Source: a virus. From it: a DNA stretch of 21,110 nt. Every line of letters starts with the position of its first letter. The stretch's first letter is position 1. Below the pieces are notes generated by a model, which was given only the letters and a program-made list of their open reading frames with translations, did no database searches and had not been told where the DNA came from. The stretch covers positions 1 through 21,110 of IMG/VR virus record IMGVR_UViG_3300010391_000240; one strand, given 5' to 3'. Position numbers and translations under genes: made by a program. Shown in pieces: positions 1 through 6,904 of the stretch.

Positions 1-735
1 CAGGCTGAGTATGCGCGTCGAGCTCGAGTGTCAAAGCCGATGGTTCATGCCCTGGTAAAAAAAGGGGTTGTGGTTTTATCGATCATCGAGCTCAATGGCA
101 AACAGGAGCGTAGAATCGATCTAGGTAAAACGACAAATTTAGAATATCTCGTGAACCGTGGGTATGTTCCGTCGCCATCTAAGGCCCCCTTAGAACCTAC
201 AGAGCCATCGGGGACAACGTCAATCGATTCTGAGGGCTGCGAGACCAATGCAGAAAAGGCCCCGACTATTTCTGTTCACGGGCCTACAGAGCCGCTTCAG
301 AGTGTTCCAGATGATAATCCTCAGTTGCCGTTGGACCTCAACACAGCCTCAAAACCCGCACTCGACCGCATTAAAACGCTCGAGCAAATCCGACAAATTC
401 AGGTGCAAACCAGCCGTGCCCGAGGAGATCTGATAGACCGCGATCTGGTTCGTCGGCTCCTCCTCCAGCTCCTCTCTATAGACAATAGCCAATTCATGCA
501 CATGTCGGATGATCTGACTGGCCGCATCATAGCCGAGATACAGATCGAGCGCATATTCGGGATGTTGCCCTCAGAGCAACGCGCCACGCTGGGCTTCGAT
601 ATGACGGCCATCAATGCACAGGTCAATGCTACCATCGATCTGGCAATCAATAATGTGCTCATCCAGAAGGAAAAAATGATTTCTGATTTTCTAAATTACG
701 TCGGCTCGGAGGCTGCTGTAGATGACGTCGCATAG
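1..735 (+). CDS. Phage terminase small subunit, Nu1-like (5' truncated by window edge)
   Basis: The small terminase subunit recognises the packaging site on phage DNA and recruits the large subunit. The frame is open from base 1. Before the GTG at 28 it reads QAEYARRARV, which continues into SKPMVHALVKKGVV. That is a Nu1-type winged helix-turn-helix start (AEYAR..GVS...V..AV..G), so the true start lies upstream of the window and the GTG at 28 is probably an internal codon. The N-terminal domain is followed by a Pro/Ser/Thr-rich, probably disordered linker (about residues 50-110 counted from position 28). A helical C-terminal part (ARGDLIDRDLVRRLL onward) fits the large-subunit-binding region. 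The stop overlaps the large-subunit start by 14 bp. Family assignment rests on the HTH pattern and the neighbour; the linker is not informative. Confidence 0.8.
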   Translation, partial: QAEYARRARVSKPMVHALVKKGVVVLSIIELNGKQERRIDLGKTTNLEYLVNRGYVPSPSKAPLEPTEPSGTTSIDSEGCETNAEKAPTISVHGPTEPLQSVPDDNPQLPLDLNTASKPALDRIKTLEQIRQIQVQTSRARGDLIDRDLVRRLLLQLLSIDNSQFMHMSDDLTGRIIAEIQIERIFGMLPSEQRATLGFDMTAINAQVNATIDLAINNVLIQKEKMISDFLNYVGSEAAVDDVA

Positions 736-2656
736 TGACGTTGAATACCTCCGAGGGATAGTCAACGAGCATCGCCTCCGGATGCCCAATCCATCCATTT
801 CTAATTTCATAGAGCAGCACCGTATTCTCCCCACTGACACCCCTTTCCCTGGCCCGTGGCGCAATGACAAGACCCCCTACCTCACAGAGATCATGGACAA
901 CATGGGGCCCTACAGTGGAGTAATTAAGACCTCTGTGATGAAGGGCGCGCAAATCGGCGTCACAGCCGCAGTTGAAAACGTCCTGGCCTACTGGATGAAA
1001 GAATATCCTGCCGCCTGCATGTTCGTTATAGCCAATGATGCGCTGTGCAAATCATGGGGCGCAAAACGCCTGGAGCCCCTGATAAATTCTATTGGTTTTA
1101 GAGATAAAATCATGACGCAATTGGACGAATATAAATCCCGACGCACTGGTGACACGATTTACGAGAAAAAATACCCAGGCGGATTTCTGAAAATCGCTTC
1201 AGCTCAGGCCGCTGGTTCGCTCCGTTCTGATTCCATCCGTATCCTCAGTATAGATGAGCTGGACGGTTGTCCCGCTGAGTTGCGTTCGGGTGAGGGTAAT
1301 TTCAATGACGTTGTGGAGGCCCGTACTAATGCCTATTCATATCGCGCTCGCATTATCCAGAGTTCTACCCCTACTACGTTCGAGGCATCGCTGATTAGCC
1401 GTGAGTATGAGATGGGAGACCAGCGTAAATACCACGTCCCATGTCCCTACTGTGGCTATGCGCAGGAGCTGGTGTTCGAGAACCTGAAACCGGATACTCA
1501 TGCTGGACGCCTGGTTAATGCCTATTACCTGTGCTCAAAATGTTCAGAGGCCATTTTTAATAACCAGAAATACGAGATGCTGCGCCTCGGCCAATGGATC
1601 CCGACTGCACAGTCCTCCGTGCTCAGCCATAGGTCGTATCATATCTCGGCCCTGTACTCTCCTCCGGGGCTGGAGTCCTGGACGTCCATCTACCAGAAAT
1701 ATCAGAAGGCCCAGCGTACCCCGGCTGGGATGCGGAGCTTTGTCAATCTCTGCCTCGGCCTCCCCTACAAGGAGAGCGGTTCGCGCCCCAAAATCGAAAA
1801 GGTTATCGAACTCCGAGGGGCCTACACCTCGCGCACCGTGCCTCATGGCGTGCTCTATCTGACGTTTGGCATAGACGTCCAGCGCGGCTCTGACACGGAC
1901 CCCGCCAACCCTCCGCGCCTGGAGATGGAGATCGTGGGTCATGGGGCTGGCTATCGCACCTGGGGCATCATGTATCAGACGTTTGAGGGCGCTCTGGATG
2001 ACCCCTATGCAGGAGCATGGGAGGTGCTGTACGAGTGGGCCGATGCTAAAAATTTCACCTTCAGGCGTGCCGATGGGCGCACGTTCCAGCCCGTGTTCGG
2101 TTTTGTGGATTCGGGCGATGGCCAGACGTATGACGTGGTTTATCGTTTCTGCAATAGGTGGGTAAACACATTCCCCTCCAAGGGCTATGCCCGGCTGACC
2201 TCCAAAAACGATGAGGGCTCGGACCCGTTCAGCCCGAGCCGTGAGAGAAGCTTCCGAAAAACCACCACCGGCAAAGCTGATGGAAAATTATTCTTAATCA
2301 ACACAAACCACTACAAACGTCTTCTCTACAACAATCTGAGAATCGAGCGCCAGCCCCTGGAGCCTCAGCGTCCTGGGTTTTGTGATTTCCCTATCGACTA
2401 TGACCAGCGATATTTTGAGATGTTGACTGCGGAGGAGTTGAGGGTGGACGGGTCGTTCACCTCAGCAGGGCGGCGCAATGAGGCGCTGGACTGTCGCGTT
2501 ATGGCGCTCTGTGCCGGGGATGTGTTTCTCGGGGCCAGCGTAACTGATATGCAGGCGTACATGAAATCCCAGGGCATGACAGCCGATCAGCTCATGGGTA
2601 TCAATTACAGGTACGTCCTGGACTATATGGCCAAACTCACAGAAGGGCCGATGTGA
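722..2656 (+). CDS. Phage terminase large subunit, GpA family
   Basis: ATP-driven DNA-packaging motor and nuclease that cuts concatemeric phage DNA and pumps it into the prohead. The 644-residue length is close to lambda gpA. Visible elements in order: a Walker-A-like loop KGAQIGVT (about 74-81), a Walker B strand ILSIDE with the acidic pair D178/E179, a four-cysteine zinc-ribbon-like insert (CPYC at 241-244, CSKC at 271-274), and a C-terminal nuclease domain with GIDVQ (D385) and FVDSGD (D463) as likely metal-binding acids. The ATG at 722 follows a CGGAGG Shine-Dalgarno at 707-712 and lies inside the end of the small-subunit gene, so the two are translationally coupled. No frameshift or missing key residue is visible. 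Confidence 0.95.
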   Translation: MTSHSDVEYLRGIVNEHRLRMPNPSISNFIEQHRILPTDTPFPGPWRNDKTPYLTEIMDNMGPYSGVIKTSVMKGAQIGVTAAVENVLAYWMKEYPAACMFVIANDALCKSWGAKRLEPLINSIGFRDKIMTQLDEYKSRRTGDTIYEKKYPGGFLKIASAQAAGSLRSDSIRILSIDELDGCPAELRSGEGNFNDVVEARTNAYSYRARIIQSSTPTTFEASLISREYEMGDQRKYHVPCPYCGYAQELVFENLKPDTHAGRLVNAYYLCSKCSEAIFNNQKYEMLRLGQWIPTAQSSVLSHRSYHISALYSPPGLESWTSIYQKYQKAQRTPAGMRSFVNLCLGLPYKESGSRPKIEKVIELRGAYTSRTVPHGVLYLTFGIDVQRGSDTDPANPPRLEMEIVGHGAGYRTWGIMYQTFEGALDDPYAGAWEVLYEWADAKNFTFRRADGRTFQPVFGFVDSGDGQTYDVVYRFCNRWVNTFPSKGYARLTSKNDEGSDPFSPSRERSFRKTTTGKADGKLFLINTNHYKRLLYNNLRIERQPLEPQRPGFCDFPIDYDQRYFEMLTAEELRVDGSFTSAGRRNEALDCRVMALCAGDVFLGASVTDMQAYMKSQGMTADQLMGINYRYVLDYMAKLTEGPM

Positions 2657-2662
2657 TATAAT
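2654..2662 (+). promoter_or_regulatory. Extended -10 promoter directly upstream of the gene at 2668
   Basis: TGATATAAT matches the extended -10 consensus TGnTATAAT perfectly. The TATAAT (2657-2662) ends 5 nt before the ATG at 2668, so transcription should start at or within a base of the start codon. No good -35 hexamer is seen 16-18 bp upstream (as usual for extended -10 promoters), and no Shine-Dalgarno lies within range of the ATG. This would give a leaderless mRNA for the 2668 gene, in addition to read-through from the terminase genes. One matching site could be chance. Confidence 0.45.
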
Positions 2663-2667
2663 CATCC

Positions 2668-3396
2668 ATGTCCAACGAGTTTTCAGTCAAAAGCGATATT
2701 CGCAGGCTCACCCTCTGGACCCTAAAGGCCCCGATGCAGTTCCGGCGCGCCATGGCCGGATACCTCAATACCTCTGCGTTTGGCTCGCGTAAAAAATCAC
2801 AAATCATCATCCAGCGGTCTATGGTGGTCCGGGCTCCGGGGTTTATTTTGGGCTCTATCCGAGTTGAGCGGGCTTCTCCGGCCCCATATCCCGTCCACAT
2901 GACCTCTATGATGGGTTCCGTTAAGCGAGAGCGCTACAGCGGCCTTGCGGAGCAGGAGACGGGCCAGGCGTGGGCCACGAAACGGACCAACACCGTGGCC
3001 GCGCGCGAGGGCAGTCCGAGGCGCATCATTCCCAAAAAATATCGCATGGGTCGGAAACACAGGCTCCTAACCGACGTGGTGGATTTATTTGTTGCCCGCC
3101 GGGCCGGACGGGCAGCATCAAACCAATCACATTCCAGTCGCGTGGCCGCTGCATTGGCCATACTGACGCGCAAAAACGATACGCGGCCCTTTATCATAGG
3201 CGGCACGCCCGGACGCAAATCCGGGCTCTACAGGCTCGATGGGGGCAAACTGGTGATGCTCCAGCGCATCAAACGCAGGAGCATCAGGCCCAAGCGCGTG
3301 GAATGGATGTCCGGGGGCGTGAAAAAATTCTACCAGTTCAATCGCCCCAATACCGTCTGGAGGTTGGAGCTGGCCCGTCAGGGCCTGAAGCTCTAA
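2668..3396 (+). CDS. Basic phage protein, possible neck/minor tail (GPZ- or gp10-like) component
   Basis: A 242-residue protein rich in Arg and Lys throughout. It contains an ERYSGLAEQETGQAWATKR segment and a C-terminal beta-rich part. The pattern (N-terminal helix with RAMAGYLNTSAFGSRKKS, a strand with SIRVERA, then W..QE.G and a basic tail) recalls small phage connector or tail-completion proteins found near terminase genes, but I cannot assign a family firmly. No signal peptide or membrane segment is seen. It starts 11 bp after the large terminase. Its ATG lacks a Shine-Dalgarno but sits 5 nt behind a TATAAT box, so a leaderless transcript is possible. Its stop lies 3 bp from the stop of the convergent reverse-strand operon. 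A DNA-binding role inside the head is an alternative. Confidence 0.6.
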   Translation: MSNEFSVKSDIRRLTLWTLKAPMQFRRAMAGYLNTSAFGSRKKSQIIIQRSMVVRAPGFILGSIRVERASPAPYPVHMTSMMGSVKRERYSGLAEQETGQAWATKRTNTVAAREGSPRRIIPKKYRMGRKHRLLTDVVDLFVARRAGRAASNQSHSSRVAAALAILTRKNDTRPFIIGGTPGRKSGLYRLDGGKLVMLQRIKRRSIRPKRVEWMSGGVKKFYQFNRPNTVWRLELARQGLKL

Positions 3397-3399
3397 TTT

Positions 3400-3618
3400 C
3401 TACCTGATGGGTTTGCCGCACTTATGCAGGCGCACCAGCGCGGGATTATCCTCTCTGGCCAGACTCCGCATGTACTCGGAGAGCGATATATCCAGTGCAG
3501 TAGCCCGTGCCGATATGGCGCGCTTTTCCAGTCCAGTGACCCTGACTCTGATGATATCGGTTTTACCTCTCAGCCCCAGTTGCGAGCCCTTGATGATCGT
3601 AGTCTTATGTCCCTGCAT
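3400..3618 (-). CDS. Ribbon-helix-helix DNA-binding protein, probable regulator of the reverse operon
   Basis: A 72-residue protein. Residues about 19-55 fit a ribbon-helix-helix (Arc/CopG/MobC-like) fold: a basic strand DIIRVRVTG, a first helix EKRAISARATAL, then SLSEYMRSLARE, which matches the conserved (S)-x-SEY-[IM]R ending of the family. RHH proteins dimerise and bind short inverted or direct repeats through the beta strand. This is the last gene of a four-gene reverse-strand operon. Its ATG overlaps the previous gene by 14 bp and has GAGG six bases upstream. The position fits an autorepressor, and an ATTAATG repeat flanks the operon promoter at 4544-4607. The fold is well supported; the target is inferred. 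Confidence 0.75.
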   Translation of the reverse strand: MQGHKTTIIKGSQLGLRGKTDIIRVRVTGLEKRAISARATALDISLSEYMRSLAREDNPALVRLHKCGKPIR

Positions 3619-3835
3619 TCATCACCTCGATGTAAGATTTTATGTATCTCAGTGCGTCTCTATGGGCCTGATGTATCAGCCGGTTAAAGCCGCGCTTCAG
3701 CTCGCTCGAACCGTCCAGCCAATACCAGCGTATCCCCTCGTCCTGGACCCTGTACATTTCCACCCGAGTCCCTCTGGTCTCATCGTGGTTATTCAAATAT
3801 TCGTTTAGGTCTCTGACAGCGGTTTCCATGGTCAT
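3605..3835 (-). CDS. Hypothetical protein of the reverse-strand accessory operon
   Basis: A 76-residue protein I do not recognise. It is helical in character, with an N-terminal METAVRDLNEYLNN segment, a central strand-like RVEMYRVQDEGIRWYWLDG, and a C-terminal amphipathic helix (LIHQAHRDALRYIKSYIEVM). No signal peptide, membrane span or metal motif is seen. The ATG has a GGGGGAG Shine-Dalgarno seven to twelve bases upstream, inside the end of the preceding gene, so translation is coupled. Third gene of the operon running from 4488 to 3400. Small, soluble, unrecognised proteins placed next to an RHH regulator in late phage regions are often accessory or anti-defence proteins, but nothing in the sequence proves that here. 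Confidence 0.7.
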   Translation of the reverse strand: MTMETAVRDLNEYLNNHDETRGTRVEMYRVQDEGIRWYWLDGSSELKRGFNRLIHQAHRDALRYIKSYIEVMNAGT

Positions 3836-3838
3836 GGG

Positions 3839-4096
3839 CTACTCCCCCATGCTCAGGGCTGCGCGGCGCAGGACATCCCCTACAAACACGTTGCCGCAGA
3901 GGAATATTTTCCGGCCCTCATGCCGCCCTATGCGCTCTGAGTGCATGTTACCACGGTGCGCGCGCCAGGCCCTGTAGATGCGCGCCAACTCCATACTGTA
4001 TTTGCGCTGGCCTATCATGTCGCGGGCCTCCTGGCCTCCAAGCAGGGCCGTATAGGCCCTCTTGAGATATTGTTTTTCAGCATGCCTGAGTTTCAT
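3839..4096 (-). CDS. Hypothetical basic protein of the reverse-strand accessory operon
   Basis: An 85-residue, strongly basic protein with many Arg and His residues. The N-terminal part (KLRHAEKQYLKRAYTALLGGQ) and the middle (YSMELARIYRAWRAHRG) look like amphipathic helices, followed by a short hydrophobic stretch KIFLCGNVFVGDVL. It has one Cys, no zinc motif and no clear signal peptide. A GGGGGA Shine-Dalgarno lies seven bases before the ATG. The gene starts 2 bp after the stop of the upstream gene and ends 3 bp before the next start, so it is part of one transcript. Nucleic-acid binding is suggested by charge only. I do not recognise the family. Confidence 0.7.
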   Translation of the reverse strand: MKLRHAEKQYLKRAYTALLGGQEARDMIGQRKYSMELARIYRAWRAHRGNMHSERIGRHEGRKIFLCGNVFVGDVLRRAALSMGE

Positions 4097-4098
4097 GG

Positions 4099-4488
4099 TT
4101 ATATCCCCCTTAACTGTGACTCGTAGCGCCGGGTGCGGGTTGCACGAGCTTGGTTGCCGCGCTCGTGCTTCTCGTCCCTTGCTGCCACGCGCTTAGACTC
4201 GTTTATCCAAGGCTTGCGATAGGTGCCATTGGCATAAAGGTTGCGCCCCTTAATACGGGTGGTGTTCCCGTCTGAGAGCTGGAGCGTGAAGGTGTGTTGT
4301 TGTTTGGCCGCGCCATAGCTGTCTTTGGTTATGGTGCCGGTGATGAGTTCGAAGTGCGAGAACTTGGCGGCACGGAAGGAGCCAGTGAAGACGGCTCGCT
4401 CGAACCTCACTTCGTCCCCACATACCGCGTCGCCTGTGCATCTGATGCTGTACTCTGCGTCGCCCTTATATTGACTCTCCTGATACAT
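4099..4488 (-). CDS. Hypothetical phage protein, first gene of the reverse-strand operon
   Basis: A 129-residue protein. The N-terminal two thirds look like a small beta fold (GDEVRFERAVFTG, HFELITGTITKDSYG, HTFTLQLSDGNTTRIKGRNL). The C-terminal third is a charged, Arg-rich helix (KRVAARDEKHERGNQARATRTRR). The block from TKDSYGAAKQQHTFTL through RIKGRNLY looks like a conserved functional core, but I cannot name the family. An excellent GGAGG Shine-Dalgarno is four bases from the ATG. It is the promoter-proximal gene of the operon, about 54 nt downstream of the predicted start site of a TTGACA promoter. OB- or SH3-like nucleic-acid binding would fit the strand pattern and basic tail. This is inference. 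Confidence 0.7.
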   Translation of the reverse strand: MYQESQYKGDAEYSIRCTGDAVCGDEVRFERAVFTGSFRAAKFSHFELITGTITKDSYGAAKQQHTFTLQLSDGNTTRIKGRNLYANGTYRKPWINESKRVAARDEKHERGNQARATRTRRYESQLRGI

Positions 4489-4543
4489 ATTGCCTCCGTC
4501 TCGCTGCCCGGCCTCGGCTCGGGACTTATGCTGTTTTCAGCTT

Positions 4544-4607
4544 AATTAATGTTACCACGTTTGTAGCTATAATGTCAAGACTTTTATCGCCCACCCTCAC
4601 ATTAATT
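4544..4607. repeat. 9-bp inverted repeat flanking the reverse promoter (candidate operator)
   Basis: AATTAATGT at 4544-4552 and its exact reverse complement ACATTAATT at 4599-4607 lie on either side of the reverse-strand -35, with the first overlapping the -10. A third copy of the core ATTAATG is at 4632-4638, next to the palindrome TAATATTA (4628-4635). Short repeated half-sites around a promoter are what ribbon-helix-helix repressors bind, and such a protein is encoded at the end of the operon. In a locally AT-rich stretch a 9-bp repeat could be chance. Confidence 0.4.
4549..4578 (-). promoter_or_regulatory. Sigma70-type promoter for the reverse-strand operon
   Basis: On the reverse strand a perfect TTGACA (4578-4573) is followed after 18 bp by TAACAT (4554-4549), a good -35/-10 pair. 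Predicted transcription start is about 4542, giving a leader of roughly 54 nt with a strong Shine-Dalgarno. It is the best consensus promoter in the window and needs no phage activator by its sequence. That suggests these four genes are expressed early, or in the lysogen, unlike the surrounding late genes. Confidence 0.65.
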
Positions 4608-4645
4608 CTTTTGCGGTATATCATAAGTAATATTAATGCTGTATT

Positions 4646-4682
4646 TTTGGCTTGATTAAGCCCCGGCTATCCCAAATAATAT
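4646..4682 (+). promoter_or_regulatory. Palindromic late-type promoter, leaderless start for the gpW-portal operon (copy 1)
   Basis: A 21-bp sequence (4646-4666) containing the interrupted palindrome GGCTTGATTAAGCC (4649-4662) recurs exactly at 11199-11219. TTGATT inside the palindrome (4652-4657) is a plausible -35. After 17 bp comes AATAAT (4675-4680), within the shared ATAATAT. The ATG at 4687 is 7 nt past the hexamer, so the predicted transcript starts at the A of the start codon. No Shine-Dalgarno precedes this ATG. The palindrome over the -35 is a likely site for an activator or repressor. Identical spacing in both copies, with unrelated spacer bases, argues for a real promoter. Confidence 0.65.
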
Positions 4683-4686
4683 ACGC

Positions 4687-4977
4687 ATGACACCCACGGA
4701 GCGTGCTGAGCTACAGGCCAGACTCGTCACTCTACAGGCGCGCCTCGCGGCTCTGGAGTTGGCCTACACCGCCTCGCTGGCCGGGGGTAATAAATCCTAC
4801 CAGTTCAACTCCGGTGTGGGCTCACAGTCCGTAGAGCGGCACAATCCCAAAGACCTCCAACTGAGCATCGAGTCCACACAGGCCGAGATCGATAAAACGA
4901 AACGCCTCCTGGCCGGGACTCAGGGCTACACCATGAGCCTCCGGCGCACGTGTGGTTATGGGGGGCTCGCCATATGA
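4687..4977 (+). CDS. gpW-like head-tail joining protein
   Basis: A 96-residue protein placed directly before the portal, the position of lambda gpW, which joins the filled head to the tail connector. An N-terminal helical hairpin (TERAELQARLVTLQARLAAL) is followed by a short strand SYQFNSGVGSQSVERHN and a second helix (PKDLQLSIESTQAEIDKTKRLL). This matches the helix-beta hairpin-helix plan of gpW and the related small proteins seen before portals. The start codon coincides with the predicted transcription start and has no Shine-Dalgarno, suggesting leaderless translation. The stop overlaps the portal ATG (ATGA at 4974-4977). Family assignment comes from fold pattern and position, not from strong sequence identity. 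Confidence 0.65.
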   Translation: MTPTERAELQARLVTLQARLAALELAYTASLAGGNKSYQFNSGVGSQSVERHNPKDLQLSIESTQAEIDKTKRLLAGTQGYTMSLRRTCGYGGLAI

Positions 4978-6638
4978 ATATAATAGAGCGCGCCCTCACG
5001 GGCCTGGGCCTCATCCGCAACGTAGACCACGCCGTGCAGAGCGTGGAGAGCCAGGCGCGTTCGGAGTTCGCACGCTATCATGCCCATGTCGTCGCGCAAA
5101 TGGGCTATGGTTCCACCGTGTCAGACCACCGCTCGTATGGCGGCAAATATCCCATGGGCATCCCCGGCACAGGCTCGGGCCGGACGCTCTCTCACTATGA
5201 CCTCCGCATAAATGCCCGCGAGCGCTACCATGACACTACGCAGGCCAAGGCCCTGGTAGACAGGTTTGTGGACGTCGTGGTGGGCACAGGGCTACAGATA
5301 GAGCCTACCCCGCAGGCTGACCTGCTCGGCATCACCAGCGAGGAGGCAGAGGCGTGGGCGCGCAACGTGGCCACCCGGTTCCGGCTCTGGAGCGAATCCA
5401 AAAACCAGCATCGCTCATGCAATATGACGTTCACTCAGTACCAGAAAGTCTACGCGCGTGGGATGCAGCTCGACGGGGAAAATTTCACGCGCTTGTTTTA
5501 CTCCAAAGACCATGGCCTCCTCAATCCGCTACAGTTCGAGGGGCTGGACCCTAACCAGATATGCGGCAATGCCTACACGTCTACAGACGGCCTATCCACG
5601 TCGGCACAGTTCAATGACGGCATCCGGCGTGATGCTCAGGGCCGCGAGTTCGAGTATACGATCTGGGTACCACGCACGGGGGTCGGCTACGAGCGTGTGA
5701 CCATTCCCGCCCGAGGCGAGAAATCCGGGCGCACGTTTATGCTGCATGGGTTCGTGCCGGACTATAACGGGCAACAGCGCGGCTATAGCCGCATCGGCCA
5801 TGCTATACAGGATTTTCTAAATATCGCGGATTTCGAGCAGGCGCAGGTGCGCAAGGCCATTAACCAGAGCAACCTCGCGTTCGTCTCGGAAAATACCCAG
5901 ATGTCTCCCGGAGATCCTCTGGCCGGGATGTCCAAAAACGTGGCAGGCCGTCCCGTCTCGGCCACCTCTCCAGCCACCAGCAGCACTGATGCCATGACGT
6001 GCAATCTGTTGCCAGAGGCGAGTTTCAGGATACCGGGCTCCACCATGGTCATTGCGGCTCAGCGTGGAGATACGCTAAAACCGGTTCCCAACACCGCGCC
6101 TGCGGACTCGTATGATAAATTTCTGGACGCGTTGATGTCCTACCTCAGTGCCTCCATGAGCATGCCGCTGGAGATGTTGAAACTCCAGTTCAACTCCAAC
6201 TATAGCGCATCACGTGCAGCAATATTGCTGTTCTGGCGCGTGGCAGAGCAGTGGCGGGGCGAGCTGTCTACAGACTGTCTGGACCCCGTGTACGAGGCGT
6301 GGCTGACCGAGGAGATCGCCATGGGCACTATACAGGCTCCGGGCTGGTTCAACCCTCTGATGCGTGCTGCGTGGCTGTCGTGCCTATGGATCGGGCAGGG
6401 CGCGCCGGACATAGACCCCACCAAGACCGCTAAGGCCGTCCGCGAGCGCATAGAGATGGGGCATACCACGATGGAGCGCGAGGCTCGGAACTATAACGGT
6501 TCGGATGCCACCGCCAACCGGATGAAGCTCCGTAAGGAGTTCGAGGATTATCCCCACGCGCCCTGGGAGCTGTTGAAGGCGGGCCTGACAGAGGATGTCG
6601 AGGCTGATGATAAAAACGAGATCGAGGAGGAAAAATAA
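4974..6638 (+). CDS. Phage portal protein, lambda gpB family
   Basis: Dodecameric portal that forms the DNA entry and exit channel at one head vertex and docks the terminase. The length, 555 residues, is close to lambda gpB (533). The family hallmark is seen at about residues 76-97, where LRINARERYHDTTQAKAL runs into a hydrophobic helix ending VVGTGLQIEP. It is followed by conserved GLDPNQI and by SYLSASMSMPLEMLKL in the C-terminal half. The acidic C-terminus (EDVEADDKNEIEEEK) is typical. I chose ATG 4974, in ATGA overlap with gpW and with a GGGGGG tract 9 bases upstream, over the in-frame ATG at 4950, which adds only MWLWGARH and has no ribosome site. Confidence 0.93.
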   Translation: MNIIERALTGLGLIRNVDHAVQSVESQARSEFARYHAHVVAQMGYGSTVSDHRSYGGKYPMGIPGTGSGRTLSHYDLRINARERYHDTTQAKALVDRFVDVVVGTGLQIEPTPQADLLGITSEEAEAWARNVATRFRLWSESKNQHRSCNMTFTQYQKVYARGMQLDGENFTRLFYSKDHGLLNPLQFEGLDPNQICGNAYTSTDGLSTSAQFNDGIRRDAQGREFEYTIWVPRTGVGYERVTIPARGEKSGRTFMLHGFVPDYNGQQRGYSRIGHAIQDFLNIADFEQAQVRKAINQSNLAFVSENTQMSPGDPLAGMSKNVAGRPVSATSPATSSTDAMTCNLLPEASFRIPGSTMVIAAQRGDTLKPVPNTAPADSYDKFLDALMSYLSASMSMPLEMLKLQFNSNYSASRAAILLFWRVAEQWRGELSTDCLDPVYEAWLTEEIAMGTIQAPGWFNPLMRAAWLSCLWIGQGAPDIDPTKTAKAVRERIEMGHTTMEREARNYNGSDATANRMKLRKEFEDYPHAPWELLKAGLTEDVEADDKNEIEEEK

Positions 6639-6640
6639 TA

Positions 6641-6904
6641 ATGGCAGACCCCGTGCTCGTACCGCTCGTGGCTAATGCCTGGACTCTGGTGGCTGCAAAC
6701 GTCACCGTGGGCCAGATACATAAATCCGGCAATATCGGAACGCCACTGTATCAGACGTTCGTCTCGACCGGCAATCCGGCTCCGGTGGATTTGACGCTGG
6801 CTGTGCCCATGGTGGGCGACAGTGAGAGCATCAGCTCGCCCGTCGGCATAGATGTATATCTGTGGGCCTCTGGCGCTGCGGCTGTCGTCAGGGTGGATAT
6901 ATGA
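6641..6904 (+). CDS. Small beta-rich phage protein of unknown function
   Basis: An 87-residue protein with alternating hydrophobic residues (LVANAWTLVAANVTVGQI, GIDVYLWASGAAAVVRVDI), predicted to be almost all beta strand. No signal peptide and no Cys. Similar short beta proteins beside fibre or decoration genes often form virion surface or fibre-attachment parts. It begins 2 bp after the portal stop with an upstream GAGGA, and its stop overlaps the next gene's start (ATGA at 6901-6904), so it is made in step with the fibre-like protein that follows. Its function is not recognisable from the sequence. Confidence 0.65.
   Translation: MADPVLVPLVANAWTLVAANVTVGQIHKSGNIGTPLYQTFVSTGNPAPVDLTLAVPMVGDSESISSPVGIDVYLWASGAAAVVRVDI

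Noticed and set aside
28-735. GTG at 28 as the true start of the small terminase gene
   Set aside because: The frame is open to base 1 and the preceding codons (QAEYARRARV) complete the expected helix-turn-helix, so the gene begins outside the window.
4568-4573. Forward TATAAT inside the divergent region
   Set aside because: No -35 and no extended -10 TG; it overlaps the reverse promoter -35 and is probably incidental.
4646-4670. Sigma54 promoter (TTGGC...) in the repeated 21-mer
   Set aside because: There is a TGGC-like part but no GC of the TTGC element at the required spacing; the -35/-10 reading fits both copies better.
4950-6638. ATG 4950 as portal start
   Set aside because: It adds only eight unlikely residues, overlaps gpW by 28 bp and has no ribosome site; ATG 4974 has the ATGA overlap and a G-rich site.
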